A stretch of DNA of 18,589 nucleotides from Isotricha intestinalis (taxonomy: Eukaryota; Ciliophora; Litostomatea; Vestibuliferida; Isotrichidae): contig JAJJLU010000793.1 in the NCBI GenBank assembly GCA_023807065.1, positions 1 to 18,589 on the forward strand, in the 5' to 3' direction. The notes beneath the pieces are model-generated. The model searched no databases. It had not been told where the DNA came from and saw only the letters and a program-made list of their open reading frames with translations. The position numbers were made by a program, and so were the translations under genes. Below are positions 8,443 through 17,467 of the stretch, piece after piece. Each line of letters begins with the position of its first letter. Within the stretch, counting starts at the first letter, position 1.

Positions 8443-9289
8443 ATGAAATGGATTACCTTAAAAATGCATATGTTACCAATAATCTTCCAAGAAATAGATT
8501 TTGTAACTGAGAAATATATAACAATATTAAATTCTCTTCGTAAAGAAGAAGAAGAAAGTGATGAAAAAAAAATAGAAAAAGAAAAGAAAGAATTTATAGA
8601 ACTTAGAGAAGAAATAACAAAAAGAATAAATGAACTGGAAGATTTTTATGAAGAAAACATAGAAGATATAAGAGTGAATAATATAGAAAAAGCAAGATTA
8701 CGTTTAAAGAAGTTATTAATGTATGATATAGAAACAATAAATAAAATAGAAAATTCAACTAATAAAATAAATTTATTTGTAAATAATGAAGAACAAACTT
8801 TTCCTCCTTTATCAGAAGAAAAAAAAAAAAAAATTTTTGAAAATTCTTTACCCAATGAAAAAATTGCTCAAATTCAAGCAGCTCAAGCTTTAGTTGAAGC
8901 TGAAAAAGAAAGAATTAGACAAAATGAAATTAAAGTTAATAACCAAAAAAAAAAAAACAATTTAAAAAAAGAAAAAAACAAAAATTCTTCTTTGGATAAA
9001 AAAATAAAAAATAATGTTGAAAAAAATGAAAATTATATGAAACCTTTAAATAAAAATAAAAAAATTTCTAAATATGAAAATAATAATTTTTTCCAAAATG
9101 ATAATTTTCAAATTAATGATAATTCTGAAAAAGCGATTGAGTAAATTTTATTTTTTTTTATTTTTTTGTAGTCTAAGTGAATTTAATAAATGCAAAGAAA
9201 TAATTTTTAAAATTAGATTAAGTGAAAGTGAATATAAGAATTTAATGAAAGAAAAAAATAAAAAAAATGGAATTAAAGGTAAAAAATAA
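8443..9289 (+). CDS. Coiled-coil hypothetical protein, 271 aa, two exons
   Basis: Exon 1 is 8443-9140 and exon 2 is 9172-9289, joined across a 31-nt GT...AG intron. Splicing restores a codon (GA|T, Asp233) and extends the protein with LSEFNKCKEIIFKIRL and SESEYKNLMKEKNKK, which looks coding and ends in TAA. Unspliced, translation would stop one codon past the splice site. Exon 1 encodes a helical segment (about 12-110), a short stretch with FPPLSEEKKKKIFENSLP, a helix with IAQIQAAQALVEAEKERIR, and a Lys/Asn-rich linker. The C-terminal helix after the intron is charged and amphipathic and may be the conserved part. I cannot name the family. The convergent exonuclease gene ends 116 nt downstream. 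Confidence 0.78.
9141..9171 (+). other. Intron, 31 nt
   Basis: Starts GTAAAT, ends TTTGTAG, and is almost entirely T in between. It contains an in-frame TAA directly after the donor, so retention would truncate the protein. The exon on the far side is open in the shifted frame only. Confidence 0.82.
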
Positions 9290-9405
9290 AATAAAAAAAA
9301 GTGGAAAAATAATTTTTTTCTTTTTTTGGAAACAAAAAAAAAATATTTTTTTAATTAATAGATAATGGTAATAAAGTTATTATATTTTTTTTCTAAATAT
9401 ACTTT

Positions 9406-10631
9406 TTAATATTGATTTGTTTTTGAACGTAATATTGTTTCATTTTCATCATTAGAAAAAATAGAAACTTCTTTTCTATTATCATTTATTAAATTTTCTT
9501 TATCTTGATTTAAAATTTTTAAATAAGATTTTGGATAAAAAGATTTTTCTTCAACATTTAATCCTTCAAATAAGTTTTTATTATTATTAGGACTAATTTC
9601 TAAAATATATCTTTTCTTAACTTTATCTAATTCAACAATTTTAAATAAAATAATATCTCCAAGAGAATAATTTTCTTTTAATAAATTAACAAATTTTTGT
9701 TCAATAACAATTCCAATGTAACCAATATTTAATTGAATATAAACACAATAATTTTGAAAATTTCTAAATAAAATAAATAAAAAATAATATACTTAATCAA
9801 ACCTTGAATTTCAGTTCCTTTTAAAATATTAGTTTTATTAAAATTTTTAATCTTCAAATTAATATTAACATACTTTAAATATTTTTTACATTCATCAAAA
9901 ATATTTTCAACAGTAACATTCTTAATAATTTTCCTATCACAATTATCACAAATAATATCATAAATTTTAGGTAAATAAATCACATCATTTCCAGCATAAA
10001 AATTTAGTTTTCTACTTATTGGTCTTTCTTTCCATAAATAAGGATTATTAGACATTAAATTATGCATTTCTCCTTTTATTTCATATTCAATTCCACAATA
10101 TTCTTTTATTAACATTGCGAGTGAAATTGATGAATTATTTTTATTATTTAAATTATATATATCATTTGATATCATCCTATGTGCAATTTGAGTATCAAAA
10201 ATACCTTTTATTTCTTTTATATGACATGAATTATATAATATTGAAATATCTTCTATACAATCGTGAAATACTTTTATTATTTTATTTCTTGAAAATAACT
10301 AAAATATTATTTTATTTTATTAAAAAATTTTTGATTTTTACTTCTTTTAATTTTAATTCTTTGTAATTCATTGCACACATATCAAAAATAAAAGCTTGAT
10401 CATTATATGCTATCTTTCAAATTTTTAATTATAAAAATAAAGTTATTTTTTTTTATTTACTTGGATTAAACATAATAAACCAAATCTACTCATTTCAACT
10501 GCTGCTTCTATATCTATTCCTATTACTGCATATTCACTTTGTAATATTTTTTCTAATATTTCATTTCCTTTTTCAGATTCTGTTATTATTGGAAATTGCC
10601 TTTCGTATTTTTCCATTTGTGAATTGTCCAT
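9406..10631 (-). CDS. DEDDy 3'-5' exonuclease (EXD1/RNase D-like) with C-terminal S1-like domain, four exons
   Basis: Exons on the minus strand are 10631-10461, 10413-10342, 10298-9793 and 9763-9406, giving 368 aa. The junctions read CLIQ|IAYNDQ, LKLKE|LFSRN and GLI(K)NFQNY, and each restores family sequence. The DnaQ-like exonuclease motifs are complete: ExoI GIDIE (Asp40, Glu42), ExoII KVFHDCIED (Asp94), and ExoIII YAGND (Tyr182, Asp186), making it DEDDy type; FDTQIA (115-120) is also typical. The domain should cut RNA or DNA from the 3' end using two metal ions. Residues about 241-302 (GTEIQGLIKNFQNYCVYIQ, NIGYIGIVIE, LGDIILFKIVELD) resemble an S1/OB RNA-binding fold. The last 60 residues are polar. 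EXD1-like relatives act on RNA, so an RNA substrate is inferred. The intron ends were fixed by frame and homology, not by transcript data. Confidence 0.86.
9764..9792 (-). other. Intron 3 of the exonuclease gene, 29 nt
   Basis: Donor GTATAT and acceptor TATTTAG, phase 2, rebuilding Lys250. An alternative donor nine bases upstream (GTTTGA) would put the downstream exon in a frame that stops quickly, so the GTATAT site is preferred. Confidence 0.78.
10299..10341 (-). other. Intron 2 of the exonuclease gene, 43 nt
   Basis: Donor GTAAAA follows LKLKE and acceptor ATTTTAG precedes LFSRN. Phase 0. Several in-frame stops lie inside. Confidence 0.78.
10414..10460 (-). other. Intron 1 of the exonuclease gene, 47 nt
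   Basis: Minus-strand donor GTAAAT follows CLIQ and the acceptor GAAAG precedes IAYND. Phase 0. Reading through gives VNKKK and a stop. Confidence 0.82.
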
Positions 10632-11434
10632 AGTAAGTTTTTTAATATTTTTAAAAAAAATATTAATGAATGTATAATAAATTTATTTTTTAAATGAATT
10701 ATTATTTTTTTTATTATTTAAAATATAATTTTAAATTTTCTTCATCTTCATTTATAAAAATCATCGTTTCTTTCATATCATAATCACAAATATCAATTTC
10801 ATAATTTTTTTATTCTTTAATTAAATCATTAAATTTAATCTTATCATTATCGTTTTTCAGAAGAAAATAAAAAAAGAAAATTTCTTTGATTCTTTATTTT
10901 TTGAACGCTTTTGAATTTTTTAAATTAACTAAATCATAAATTCATCAATTATATTCTTGTGAGGTCCAATGAAAATAATAATATTTAATATCTATATTAG
11001 ATTCGTTTTTAAATGTTTATGCTATTCCATTATTTATTTATTTCTTCTTACATTAAAATAATTTTTAATAAAGAATTTTTATACTTTTTAAATTATTTAT
11101 ATTTTAATGAAATATTAAATTAATAATACATAATATATATTTTTTCCAATAAATAATATTTAATAATTTAAATAATGGAAATTTTTTAGAATTAATCTCT
11201 TTAAAAGTTATATATACTGTATTTTCACTATTTGAATATTAATAGTTAAATATTTTCTTTTTTAAATGATATTTAATTAATTAAATGAACTTATAATTTA
11301 ATTGTTTTATTTTCATTTTTTAATTATAATTTTATTATATTTAATTATATGTTTTTTTGTTTATATTTTAATTATATTATTCTCCTTTATTTACTTGATT
11401 TTTTGTATTTTGAAATATATAAAACTAAAACTAA
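10632..11434. other. 803-nt region between exonuclease and LSm6 genes
   Basis: No intact gene is found on either strand. The left part holds the probable relic described separately (10714-11013). The remainder, about 11014-11434, is nearly pure A+T with only short open frames. A fragment around 11180-11240 on the minus strand reads NSENTVYITFKRD, which may be a further trace of the same decayed gene. Confidence 0.5.
10714..11013 (-). pseudogene. Possible gene relic with several in-frame stops
   Basis: One minus-strand frame carries coding-like stretches separated by stops: FKNESNIDIKYYYFHWTSQ up to two adjacent TGA, then IYDLVNLKNSKAFKK, a TAA, RIKEI up to KFNDLIKE, a TAA, and finally NYEIDICDYDMKETMIFINE to a terminal TAA. 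The mix of codons such as TGG, ACC, GCG, TTC and AAC is unlike the intergenic background. No GT...AG pair was found that would remove the stops neatly. The family is not recognised. Alternatives are a gene with introns I failed to place, or chance. Confidence 0.35.
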
Positions 11435-11674
11435 TTAAAATATAATTTTACCATTATTTCCTCTTATAAATAAATGTTTAAAATGCCTTATTTTTTCTTT
11501 TGGATCATCTAAAATTTCTTCTGAATTTTGAAGATAAACATTCATAGCTCCATCTAAAGAAATTAATCTTCCTTTATATACTTCATTAGTTTGTAATTTA
11601 ACAATAACATCTTTCCCAATATTACTTTGGAAAAATTCTTCAGGAGGATTCAATTGATTATCAACATCATTCAT
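11435..11674 (-). CDS. LSM6: U6 snRNA-associated Sm-like protein LSm6
   Basis: The ATG at 11674 gives 79 residues, the usual LSm6 size; the frame is open upstream but without an earlier ATG. The Sm1 motif is visible as GKDVIVKLQTNEVYKGRL followed by SLDGAMNVYL, and the Sm2 motif as FIRGNNGKIIF. IRGNN, rather than the IRCNN of SmF, points to LSm6. LSm6 is part of the LSm1-7 ring in cytoplasmic mRNA decay and of LSm2-8, which binds the U-rich 3' end of U6 snRNA in the nucleus. The loop between the two motifs (SEEILDDPKEKIRHFKH) departs from the human sequence, and the strand after IRGNN is shortened, so the protein ends almost at Sm2. It is uninterrupted by introns and diverges from the cyclin gene across 95 nt. 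Confidence 0.85.
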   Translation of the reverse strand: MNDVDNQLNPPEEFFQSNIGKDVIVKLQTNEVYKGRLISLDGAMNVYLQNSEEILDDPKEKIRHFKHLFIRGNNGKIIF

Positions 11675-11769
11675 ATATATTAACAAAAACAAAAAAAAAT
11701 AAATATTTTGAATAAGATAAAGTATTTAATTTCTAAAAACCTAAAAAATTAAAAAAAATAAAAAAAAAA

Positions 11770-13593
11770 ATGAATAAAATAAAAAACTCATATTATCAAA
11801 GGAAAACTTACACAGGGAATAATATAAGTTTAGCAAGAAATTCTTCAAGTTCAATAGAACAAAGACAACAACAATTAACATATTCTTTAAAACCAAAAAG
11901 ATATAATATTCCAAAAGATGTTGTTCCATATCAAATATTTAAAAACCTTCTTTTAATTTCAAAAAAATATTTTCCTTCAATGCCTAAAATAGTAAATTTA
12001 AAATTATCTGAACAAGATAATCGTTCTAAAATTGTTTATCAAATTAAAAATTTTATAGAAAATCATAATTTAAATATAACTTCATATTTTTTTAGTGTTT
12101 ATTTAATGGATCAATTACTTGCAAAAAAAATAAATTTATCTTTAGAAAAATTAGGTTTTGGATGCTTATTATTAGCAACAAAATTTATTGAAATTGATGG
12201 TAAACTTCCTTCAATGCAAAGTTATATAAAATATATTCTAAATAGAAGAATAACTGCAAAAGAAATAATAGAAATAGAAATTATTTGTTTAGAAAATTTA
12301 AATCATAATTTATCTTTTCCTCAACCAATAAATTTCTTAAATATTTTTTTATTAAATGGTATTGTTTTTAATACTGATGAAAATGATAATAAAAAAAAAA
12401 ATATTACTTGTTCTATTTATATGAAGCCTTATGATATTTATAGTGAATTAATAAGTTTAAATGCTGATTATTTACAATTTCATCCTTTAGATTTAGCTTG
12501 TGCTTGTGTTGCTTTTGCAAGAGAAAATTATAAATTAAGTAAATGGCATTTTGTCTTTGAAAAAATTTTCAATATTTATGAAAGTAAATTTAATGATGCT
12601 TATATTTTTGTAAGAAATTTTAATGAAGAAAAAAAAAAAATTATTGCTAAAAATGAACAATTAAGAAAAGAAAGAAAAACAATTGAAAATGATAATATAA
12701 TTTATCGTAATTCAAGTAGTACTACTATTATTAATATTAATGCAAAAAGATTAGTCACTAATGTTAATATTCATAATAGTTCAAGAAATGAAATTGGAAG
12801 TGATTCTAAAAGTATTTATTATAAAAGTAAAATTGGTAATTTAGAAAAAGAAAAAGATTATCTTCAAAGAAAAAATGAAAGAAGATCTTTTGATATATCA
12901 TTACCAATAAAAACAAGGGAAAATTCATTAAATTTTCATGATTCACAAGAAACTTCAGATTTATCTATTTCTCTTAAATCATATAAGAATATAAATAATA
13001 ATAATAAAAATCCTTCTAATAATAATAATAATAATAATGAATTTATAAAAATAAATTCCGAGAATAAAAAGTATTATTATCGAAATAATAATACAATCAT
13101 TACAAAAAATTTAATAAATAATCAATCATATTCAAATTTCTCAAAATTATCAATAGATAATAATGTAAGAGAAAAGGGAATATCTCAGAATTCTTTTCCA
13201 AGAAGAGAAATATATTTAAGTAAAGGAAATAGATTAAGTAATCAATTAAATAGCAATAGTAATAATAATATATTTAGACAAAGAAATGCTTCTACTTTAA
13301 TTGAATCTTATTCAAATAAAAATTTCCTTTTAAATTATTCAAATAATAATTCAAGTGGAAATTTAAATAATAGTGGAAATAATATTAGTAATTATAATAG
13401 TTATAATAATAAAAATTATGTTAATTTAAAATTAAATGGTGGATGTATTGTTTCCTCTTATCAAATTAAAGAAATTCCTATTTCTTTTAATAGAACAATT
13501 ACTAATACTGAGTCTAATTTTAATTCTACTTCAAGAAGAATTGCTAATAATAAATATGCTTATCTTTTTGCAAATAAAAATATTCATAAATAG
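11770..13593 (+). CDS. Cyclin with long Asn-rich C-terminal tail, 607 aa
   Basis: The cyclin box spans roughly residues 52-185: DVVPYQIFKNLL, then a helix with ITSYFFSVYLMDQLLAKK, SLEKLGFGCLLLATKFIEI (the canonical LA-KFxE helix) and EIIEIEIICLENLNHNLSF, which matches the helix 5 and PxxFL region of A/B/D-type cyclins. A second, more divergent cyclin-C-like fold follows (about 186-284, with YSELISLNADYLQFHPLDLACACVAFA in segments). It should bind and activate a cyclin-dependent kinase in the cell cycle or a related process. The subtype cannot be decided. From about residue 285 the protein is a basic Asn/Ser/Lys-rich tail with no domain seen, including a poly-Asn run. No destruction-box motif is obvious near the N-terminus. 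It ends in TAG. The next gene follows on the same strand after 157 nt. Confidence 0.88.
   Translation: MNKIKNSYYQRKTYTGNNISLARNSSSSIEQRQQQLTYSLKPKRYNIPKDVVPYQIFKNLLLISKKYFPSMPKIVNLKLSEQDNRSKIVYQIKNFIENHNLNITSYFFSVYLMDQLLAKKINLSLEKLGFGCLLLATKFIEIDGKLPSMQSYIKYILNRRITAKEIIEIEIICLENLNHNLSFPQPINFLNIFLLNGIVFNTDENDNKKKNITCSIYMKPYDIYSELISLNADYLQFHPLDLACACVAFARENYKLSKWHFVFEKIFNIYESKFNDAYIFVRNFNEEKKKIIAKNEQLRKERKTIENDNIIYRNSSSTTIININAKRLVTNVNIHNSSRNEIGSDSKSIYYKSKIGNLEKEKDYLQRKNERRSFDISLPIKTRENSLNFHDSQETSDLSISLKSYKNINNNNKNPSNNNNNNNEFIKINSENKKYYYRNNNTIITKNLINNQSYSNFSKLSIDNNVREKGISQNSFPRREIYLSKGNRLSNQLNSNSNNNIFRQRNASTLIESYSNKNFLLNYSNNNSSGNLNNSGNNISNYNSYNNKNYVNLKLNGGCIVSSYQIKEIPISFNRTITNTESNFNSTSRRIANNKYAYLFANKNIHK
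13018..13038 (+). repeat. (AAT)7 trinucleotide repeat encoding poly-Asn
   Basis: Seven consecutive AAT codons in the cyclin tail give a homopolymeric Asn run. Similar shorter AAT tracts occur elsewhere in the window, for example near 1720 and 3007. Confidence 0.85.
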
Positions 13594-13750
13594 AAGTTTA
13601 TCTTTTTTATTTGTAATTTATAAGTTAAATATATATTATTTTTTTTGATAAAACGTGTATTATATATTATTAATTCTTTCCAAAAAATAATCACTAAAAA
13701 AATTAAAAATTTAAATTTTAAAAATATTTAAATAAATATATAAATATAAA

Positions 13751-16276
13751 ATGTCCTCATCCCAAAATAGAGAAAATGACTTAGAAGATCAAATAGAAAA
13801 GAAAGAATTGGCTCCAGGAGTAATATTATATAAAGAATATAAGAAAGTATCAAACAATAGTGATATAGTTGGAATATTTATATGGAAAGTAGAATTAACA
13901 ACAATGAGTGTAGTTGACTTTGAAGTTCATTTAGATCAATCAGATAATATTGAATTAGAAAATAAAATTGATAATAAATTAAAAACAATAAATAAAATAT
14001 TACCTTTTGAAACAAAAGAAGTTGCAAAAGTAATATTAAAAAATAATTGGAAATTAAAAAGTAAATTTAAATTAACAATGAATGTTCCAGAAAAATCAAT
14101 TCAACATAATTACATAGAAAAAGATGAAAAATTATTATTAGAAAATATAAAAAATAATAGAAATTTTTTATCTAAAATTCCTTTTGAACATTTATCAATA
14201 GAAGAAATAAATCAAGAATTAAAAAAGCAGAATATAAAATTTATAGATTTAGATTTTCTTCCAAGTGATGAAATAGTAATAAGTAAATATGATAATACAA
14301 TGAATGAATATTTAGATTATATAATTCATTGGAGAAGACCAGAAGAATTTATAACAAGTGACATGATAGAAAATAATGAGAAAGAATTAAGAGTTTTTAA
14401 TAATAATGGAGAACCAGAACCAAATGATATTCATCAAGGTTTATTACCAGATAATCATTTAGCAAGTGCATTTAGTGCTTTAGCTGAAAAATATAATTTA
14501 ATCAAGAGATTATTTAAAAATGAAAAATATAATGATTACGGTATTTATCAAATTAAATTATGTGTTGCTGGTGAATGGATTACTATTGTTATTGATGATC
14601 TTTTTCCTTGTATTCCTTTAAGTCCTCCTCTTGTTAGTAGAAGTCAAAGTAATGAATTGTGGATTTTAATTTTAGAAAAAGCTATGGCTAAAGTATATGA
14701 TTGTTATTATAATTTAACTAATATTAATATTGCTGATTTTCTTATTGTGTTAACTGGATGTCCTACTCTCTTTTTTTCTATAGATGATGAATTGAGATTT
14801 AATGATAAAGAACATCTTATTAAAAAATTAAAAAATTATGTCGTTGATAAAAAATATTTAACTGTTGCTATTAGTAAAATTGTCTATGTTGAAGGTGATG
14901 AAAATAATAATACTAATGAAAATATTGAAAATGATATGTTAACAATACCTAATTTTGGTTATACAATTATAGATGTGAAAAATAAATATAAAGAAAATTT
15001 AATTATATTAAGAAAAGTTTGGTATGATGGAACAAAAGATCAAGCAGTTCAAGCATATGAAGAAAATTTTGTAAAGGAAAATCCATATATTGAAAATGAA
15101 TTAAATTTAGGAACTTTAATATTAAAATTTGATGATTTTTTAAAAGAATTTTCTTCATTTGCAGTTTGTTATGCTAAAAATTGGGATGAAGTAAGAATAA
15201 GAGGTAAATTTGTATCAATAAAAGATCAAGATAATTTAACAGATATAACATTATCAAAATGGTATTATTGTATTCAATTAGAAAAGACAACAAATATAAT
15301 AATAAGTTTATTTCAAGATGAAGATAAATTTAAAGATTATGATACAAGAAAGCAATTAATGGATATATCATTAACAATATTAAAACAAGATATTCAAAAG
15401 AATGAAATTTCTCATTTACAAACATTAGATTTTTCAATAACTTCAAACATTCAAACAGAATTAAATTTACCTCCAGGACAATATATTATTCTTCCAAGAA
15501 CAAGTGGTTGTTTTTTTGGAAGACCATTTGATAAACCTAAAGTACAAAACACTCCTTTATTTAATTATGAAGATAAAGTCTTTTCTAATGTCTTTATTAT
15601 TACTATTAAAGATATATTTAAAAAATTCGATTTGTTATTAAATAGAAAATTAGGTTATATTGAATTTAAAGGTTTTTACGAAGCTATTAATAAAGATTCT
15701 ATTTCTGAAAAAGAATTTGAAGAAAAAATTTTAAATGAATATCAATCTTATGAAGGTGGTTTAACTGAAAAAGGATTTATTGATTTTTTTGAAACTAATT
15801 TTAAAAGTGAAGATGGAGAACAAAAAATTAGAAATTGGTTAAATTTATTAGGTTATGATAATGAATTATATCCTTTAAAATCTAGAAATTTTATGATTAC
15901 TTTTCATTCTGATACTCCTATTAATGTTAATGTTAGAGATGCTTTAAATACTGATTTAAATATTAAAGTTGATAAAATTATTTTGAAAAGTTTAGGAGAA
16001 GAAATTAAAAAAAAAAAAGAAATTTCTGTTATTCAATATCAAAGTAAATTTAGTAATATTATTAGTATTGGATGTGTTAATAATGGAAATATTAATTTTA
16101 AAGTCTCTTTAACTTTTAATGATAATGGAGGATTAATTTTTGGAGGAAAAAAAAATAAAGTAGAAAAAATTGTTCTTAGTGGAAGTTATGAATTTTTCCT
16201 TCATTTTTATTTACTTGCTGATGGAAAAGGAATCGATGGTGTTGATTTTAATTTAGAATATTCTCCTGTTAATTAA
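13751..16276 (+). CDS. Calpain-like protein lacking the catalytic triad, 841 aa
   Basis: A full-length 841-aa frame starts at ATG (MSSSQNREND). Residues 185-435 are a calpain cysteine-protease core: HWRRPEEF (193-200), then LPDNHLASAFSALAEKYNL (232-250) at the site of the usual LGDCWxLxALxALAE, then WITIVIDDLFPC (276-287) and NELWILILEKAMAKVY (301-316). The catalytic Cys is Asn235 and the neighbouring Trp is His236. The His motif (GHAYS) is NFGYT, with Phe402 in place of His, and the Asn motif (LRNPW) is LRKVW, with Lys422 in place of Asn. No triad residue survives. A beta-sandwich resembling calpain domain III follows (about 480-605), then a degenerate EF-hand-like segment (about 615-690) and a C-terminal beta-rich domain. 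Inactive calpain relatives serve as scaffolds or regulators, so a non-proteolytic role is inferred. The N-terminal 180 residues are not assigned. Confidence 0.88.
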   Translation: MSSSQNRENDLEDQIEKKELAPGVILYKEYKKVSNNSDIVGIFIWKVELTTMSVVDFEVHLDQSDNIELENKIDNKLKTINKILPFETKEVAKVILKNNWKLKSKFKLTMNVPEKSIQHNYIEKDEKLLLENIKNNRNFLSKIPFEHLSIEEINQELKKQNIKFIDLDFLPSDEIVISKYDNTMNEYLDYIIHWRRPEEFITSDMIENNEKELRVFNNNGEPEPNDIHQGLLPDNHLASAFSALAEKYNLIKRLFKNEKYNDYGIYQIKLCVAGEWITIVIDDLFPCIPLSPPLVSRSQSNELWILILEKAMAKVYDCYYNLTNINIADFLIVLTGCPTLFFSIDDELRFNDKEHLIKKLKNYVVDKKYLTVAISKIVYVEGDENNNTNENIENDMLTIPNFGYTIIDVKNKYKENLIILRKVWYDGTKDQAVQAYEENFVKENPYIENELNLGTLILKFDDFLKEFSSFAVCYAKNWDEVRIRGKFVSIKDQDNLTDITLSKWYYCIQLEKTTNIIISLFQDEDKFKDYDTRKQLMDISLTILKQDIQKNEISHLQTLDFSITSNIQTELNLPPGQYIILPRTSGCFFGRPFDKPKVQNTPLFNYEDKVFSNVFIITIKDIFKKFDLLLNRKLGYIEFKGFYEAINKDSISEKEFEEKILNEYQSYEGGLTEKGFIDFFETNFKSEDGEQKIRNWLNLLGYDNELYPLKSRNFMITFHSDTPINVNVRDALNTDLNIKVDKIILKSLGEEIKKKKEISVIQYQSKFSNIISIGCVNNGNINFKVSLTFNDNGGLIFGGKKNKVEKIVLSGSYEFFLHFYLLADGKGIDGVDFNLEYSPVN

Positions 16277-16558
16277 ATCTTATTAAATTAATTTTTTTTC
16301 AATGTAATTTAAAAATAATTGTTATTTTATAATTATTTTTAATATTGCTATTTATTTCAATGAATATTATTCATTTGCTTTTACTTAAAGTTTTTAAATA
16401 TAATAATAAACTTAATTCCTTAATTACTTTATATTTATTTTATGAATATAAATATAATAACCAAAAAAATAATTGATAAAAATAGTTGAAAAAAAAAATT
16501 TATTAAAAAAATCCAAATAAATCTTTAAAGGGAAAAAATTAAAAAATATAAGGAAAAA
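16277..16558. promoter_or_regulatory. Intergenic region upstream of the phosphatase gene
   Basis: The 282 nt between calpain-like and phosphatase genes are T-rich at the left and A-rich at the right, becoming purine-rich before the ATG (AAGGAAAAAATGG). No gene was found. The phosphatase promoter is expected here but no element is distinct. Confidence 0.4.
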
Positions 16559-17467
16559 ATGGAAGACAAATGGTTAGAATCATTAAAAGAATGTAAATGT
16601 CTTTCAGAGCATGATTTGAAATTACTATGTGATAAGGTGAAAGAGATATTAATGGAGGAGAGTAATGTTCAGCCAGTATCAGCTCCAGTGACAGTATGTG
16701 GAGATATCCATGGTCAATTTTACGATTTATTAGAATTATTTAGAACAGGAGGTCAAATTCCATCATCAAAATATGTATTCATGGGTGACTATGTAGATAG
16801 AGGATATAATAGTGTAGAAACATTAGAACTTCTCCTTTGTTTAAAATTAAAATACCCAGGTCATATTACTTTATTAAGAGGAAATCATGAATCACGTCAA
16901 ATATGTTTTTCTTATGGTTTCTATGAAGAAATAACAAGAAAATATGGTAATGCAAATGCATGGAGATACTTTAATGATTTATTTGATTATTTACCAATAG
17001 GTGCAATAATAGAAGGGAAAATATTTTGTATTCACGGAGGATTATCCCCTTTCATAAGTACAATAGATCAAATAAGATTATTAAATAGAAAACAAGAAAT
17101 TCCACATGAAGGAGCATTTTGTGATTTAATGTGGAGTGATCCTGATGATATAGAAACTTGGATTGTATCATGTAGAGGAGCAGGATATATTTTCGGATGG
17201 AAAGTAGTAAGTGAATTTAATAGAATCAATGATATTGAACTTGTTTGTAGAGCTCATCAATTAGTTAATGATGGATTTAAATATTGGTTTAAAGATGAAA
17301 ATCTTGTTACTGTTTGGTCTGCTCCTAATTATTGCTATCGATGTGGGAATAAAGCTTCTATTTTAAAACTTAATGCTCAATTAGAAAGAAAATTTGATTT
17401 ATTCAGTGCTGTCCCTGAAAGCTCTAATAGTCAACCTCCTAAAAGTATTGTGCCTTATTTCCTTTAA
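16559..17467 (+). CDS. PP2A-family Ser/Thr phosphatase catalytic subunit, PP6/Sit4-type (or PP4)
   Basis: The 302-aa protein matches PPP-family phosphatases over its whole length without gaps. Metal and catalytic motifs are intact: GDIHG (48-52, Asp49, His51), GDYVDRG (76-82, Asp77), RGNHES (107-112, Asn109, His110), His159 in CIHGG, and His233 in [16 protein letters not shown] (254-264) marks the PP2A/PP4/PP6 branch. [13 protein letters not shown] and [13 protein letters not shown] are closer to PP6 than to PP4, while IFCIHGG and GYIFG fit both, so PP6 is favoured but not certain. The C-terminus ends PYFL, the conserved tail whose terminal Leu is carboxymethylated in this family. It should dephosphorylate Ser/Thr in complex with regulatory subunits, in cell-cycle and stress signalling. 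Codons are less A+T-biased than in neighbours, as expected for a strongly conserved gene. The stop TAA is followed directly by TGA. Confidence 0.96.
   Translation: MEDKWLESLKECKCLSEHDLKLLCDKVKEILMEESNVQPVSAPVTVCGDIHGQFYDLLELFRTGGQIPSSKYVFMGDYVDRGYNSVETLELLLCLKLKYPGHITLLRGNHESRQICFSYGFYEEITRKYGNANAWRYFNDLFDYLPIGAIIEGKIFCIHGGLSPFISTIDQIRLLNRKQEIPHEGAFCDLMWSDPDDIETWIVSCRGAGYIFGWKVVSEFNRINDIELVCRAHQLVNDGFKYWFKDENLVTVWSAPNYCYRCGNKASILKLNAQLERKFDLFSAVPESSNSQPPKSIVPYFL

Noticed and set aside
8443..9144. Unspliced 233-aa version of the coiled-coil gene
   Set aside because: A well-formed GT-AG intron sits exactly at the stop and the downstream exon is charged, helical and open to a TAA, so the spliced form is preferred.
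9793..9801. Alternative donor GTTTGA for intron 3 of the exonuclease gene
   Set aside because: It puts the next exon in a frame that stops within about ten codons, whereas the GTATAT donor continues into an S1-like sequence.
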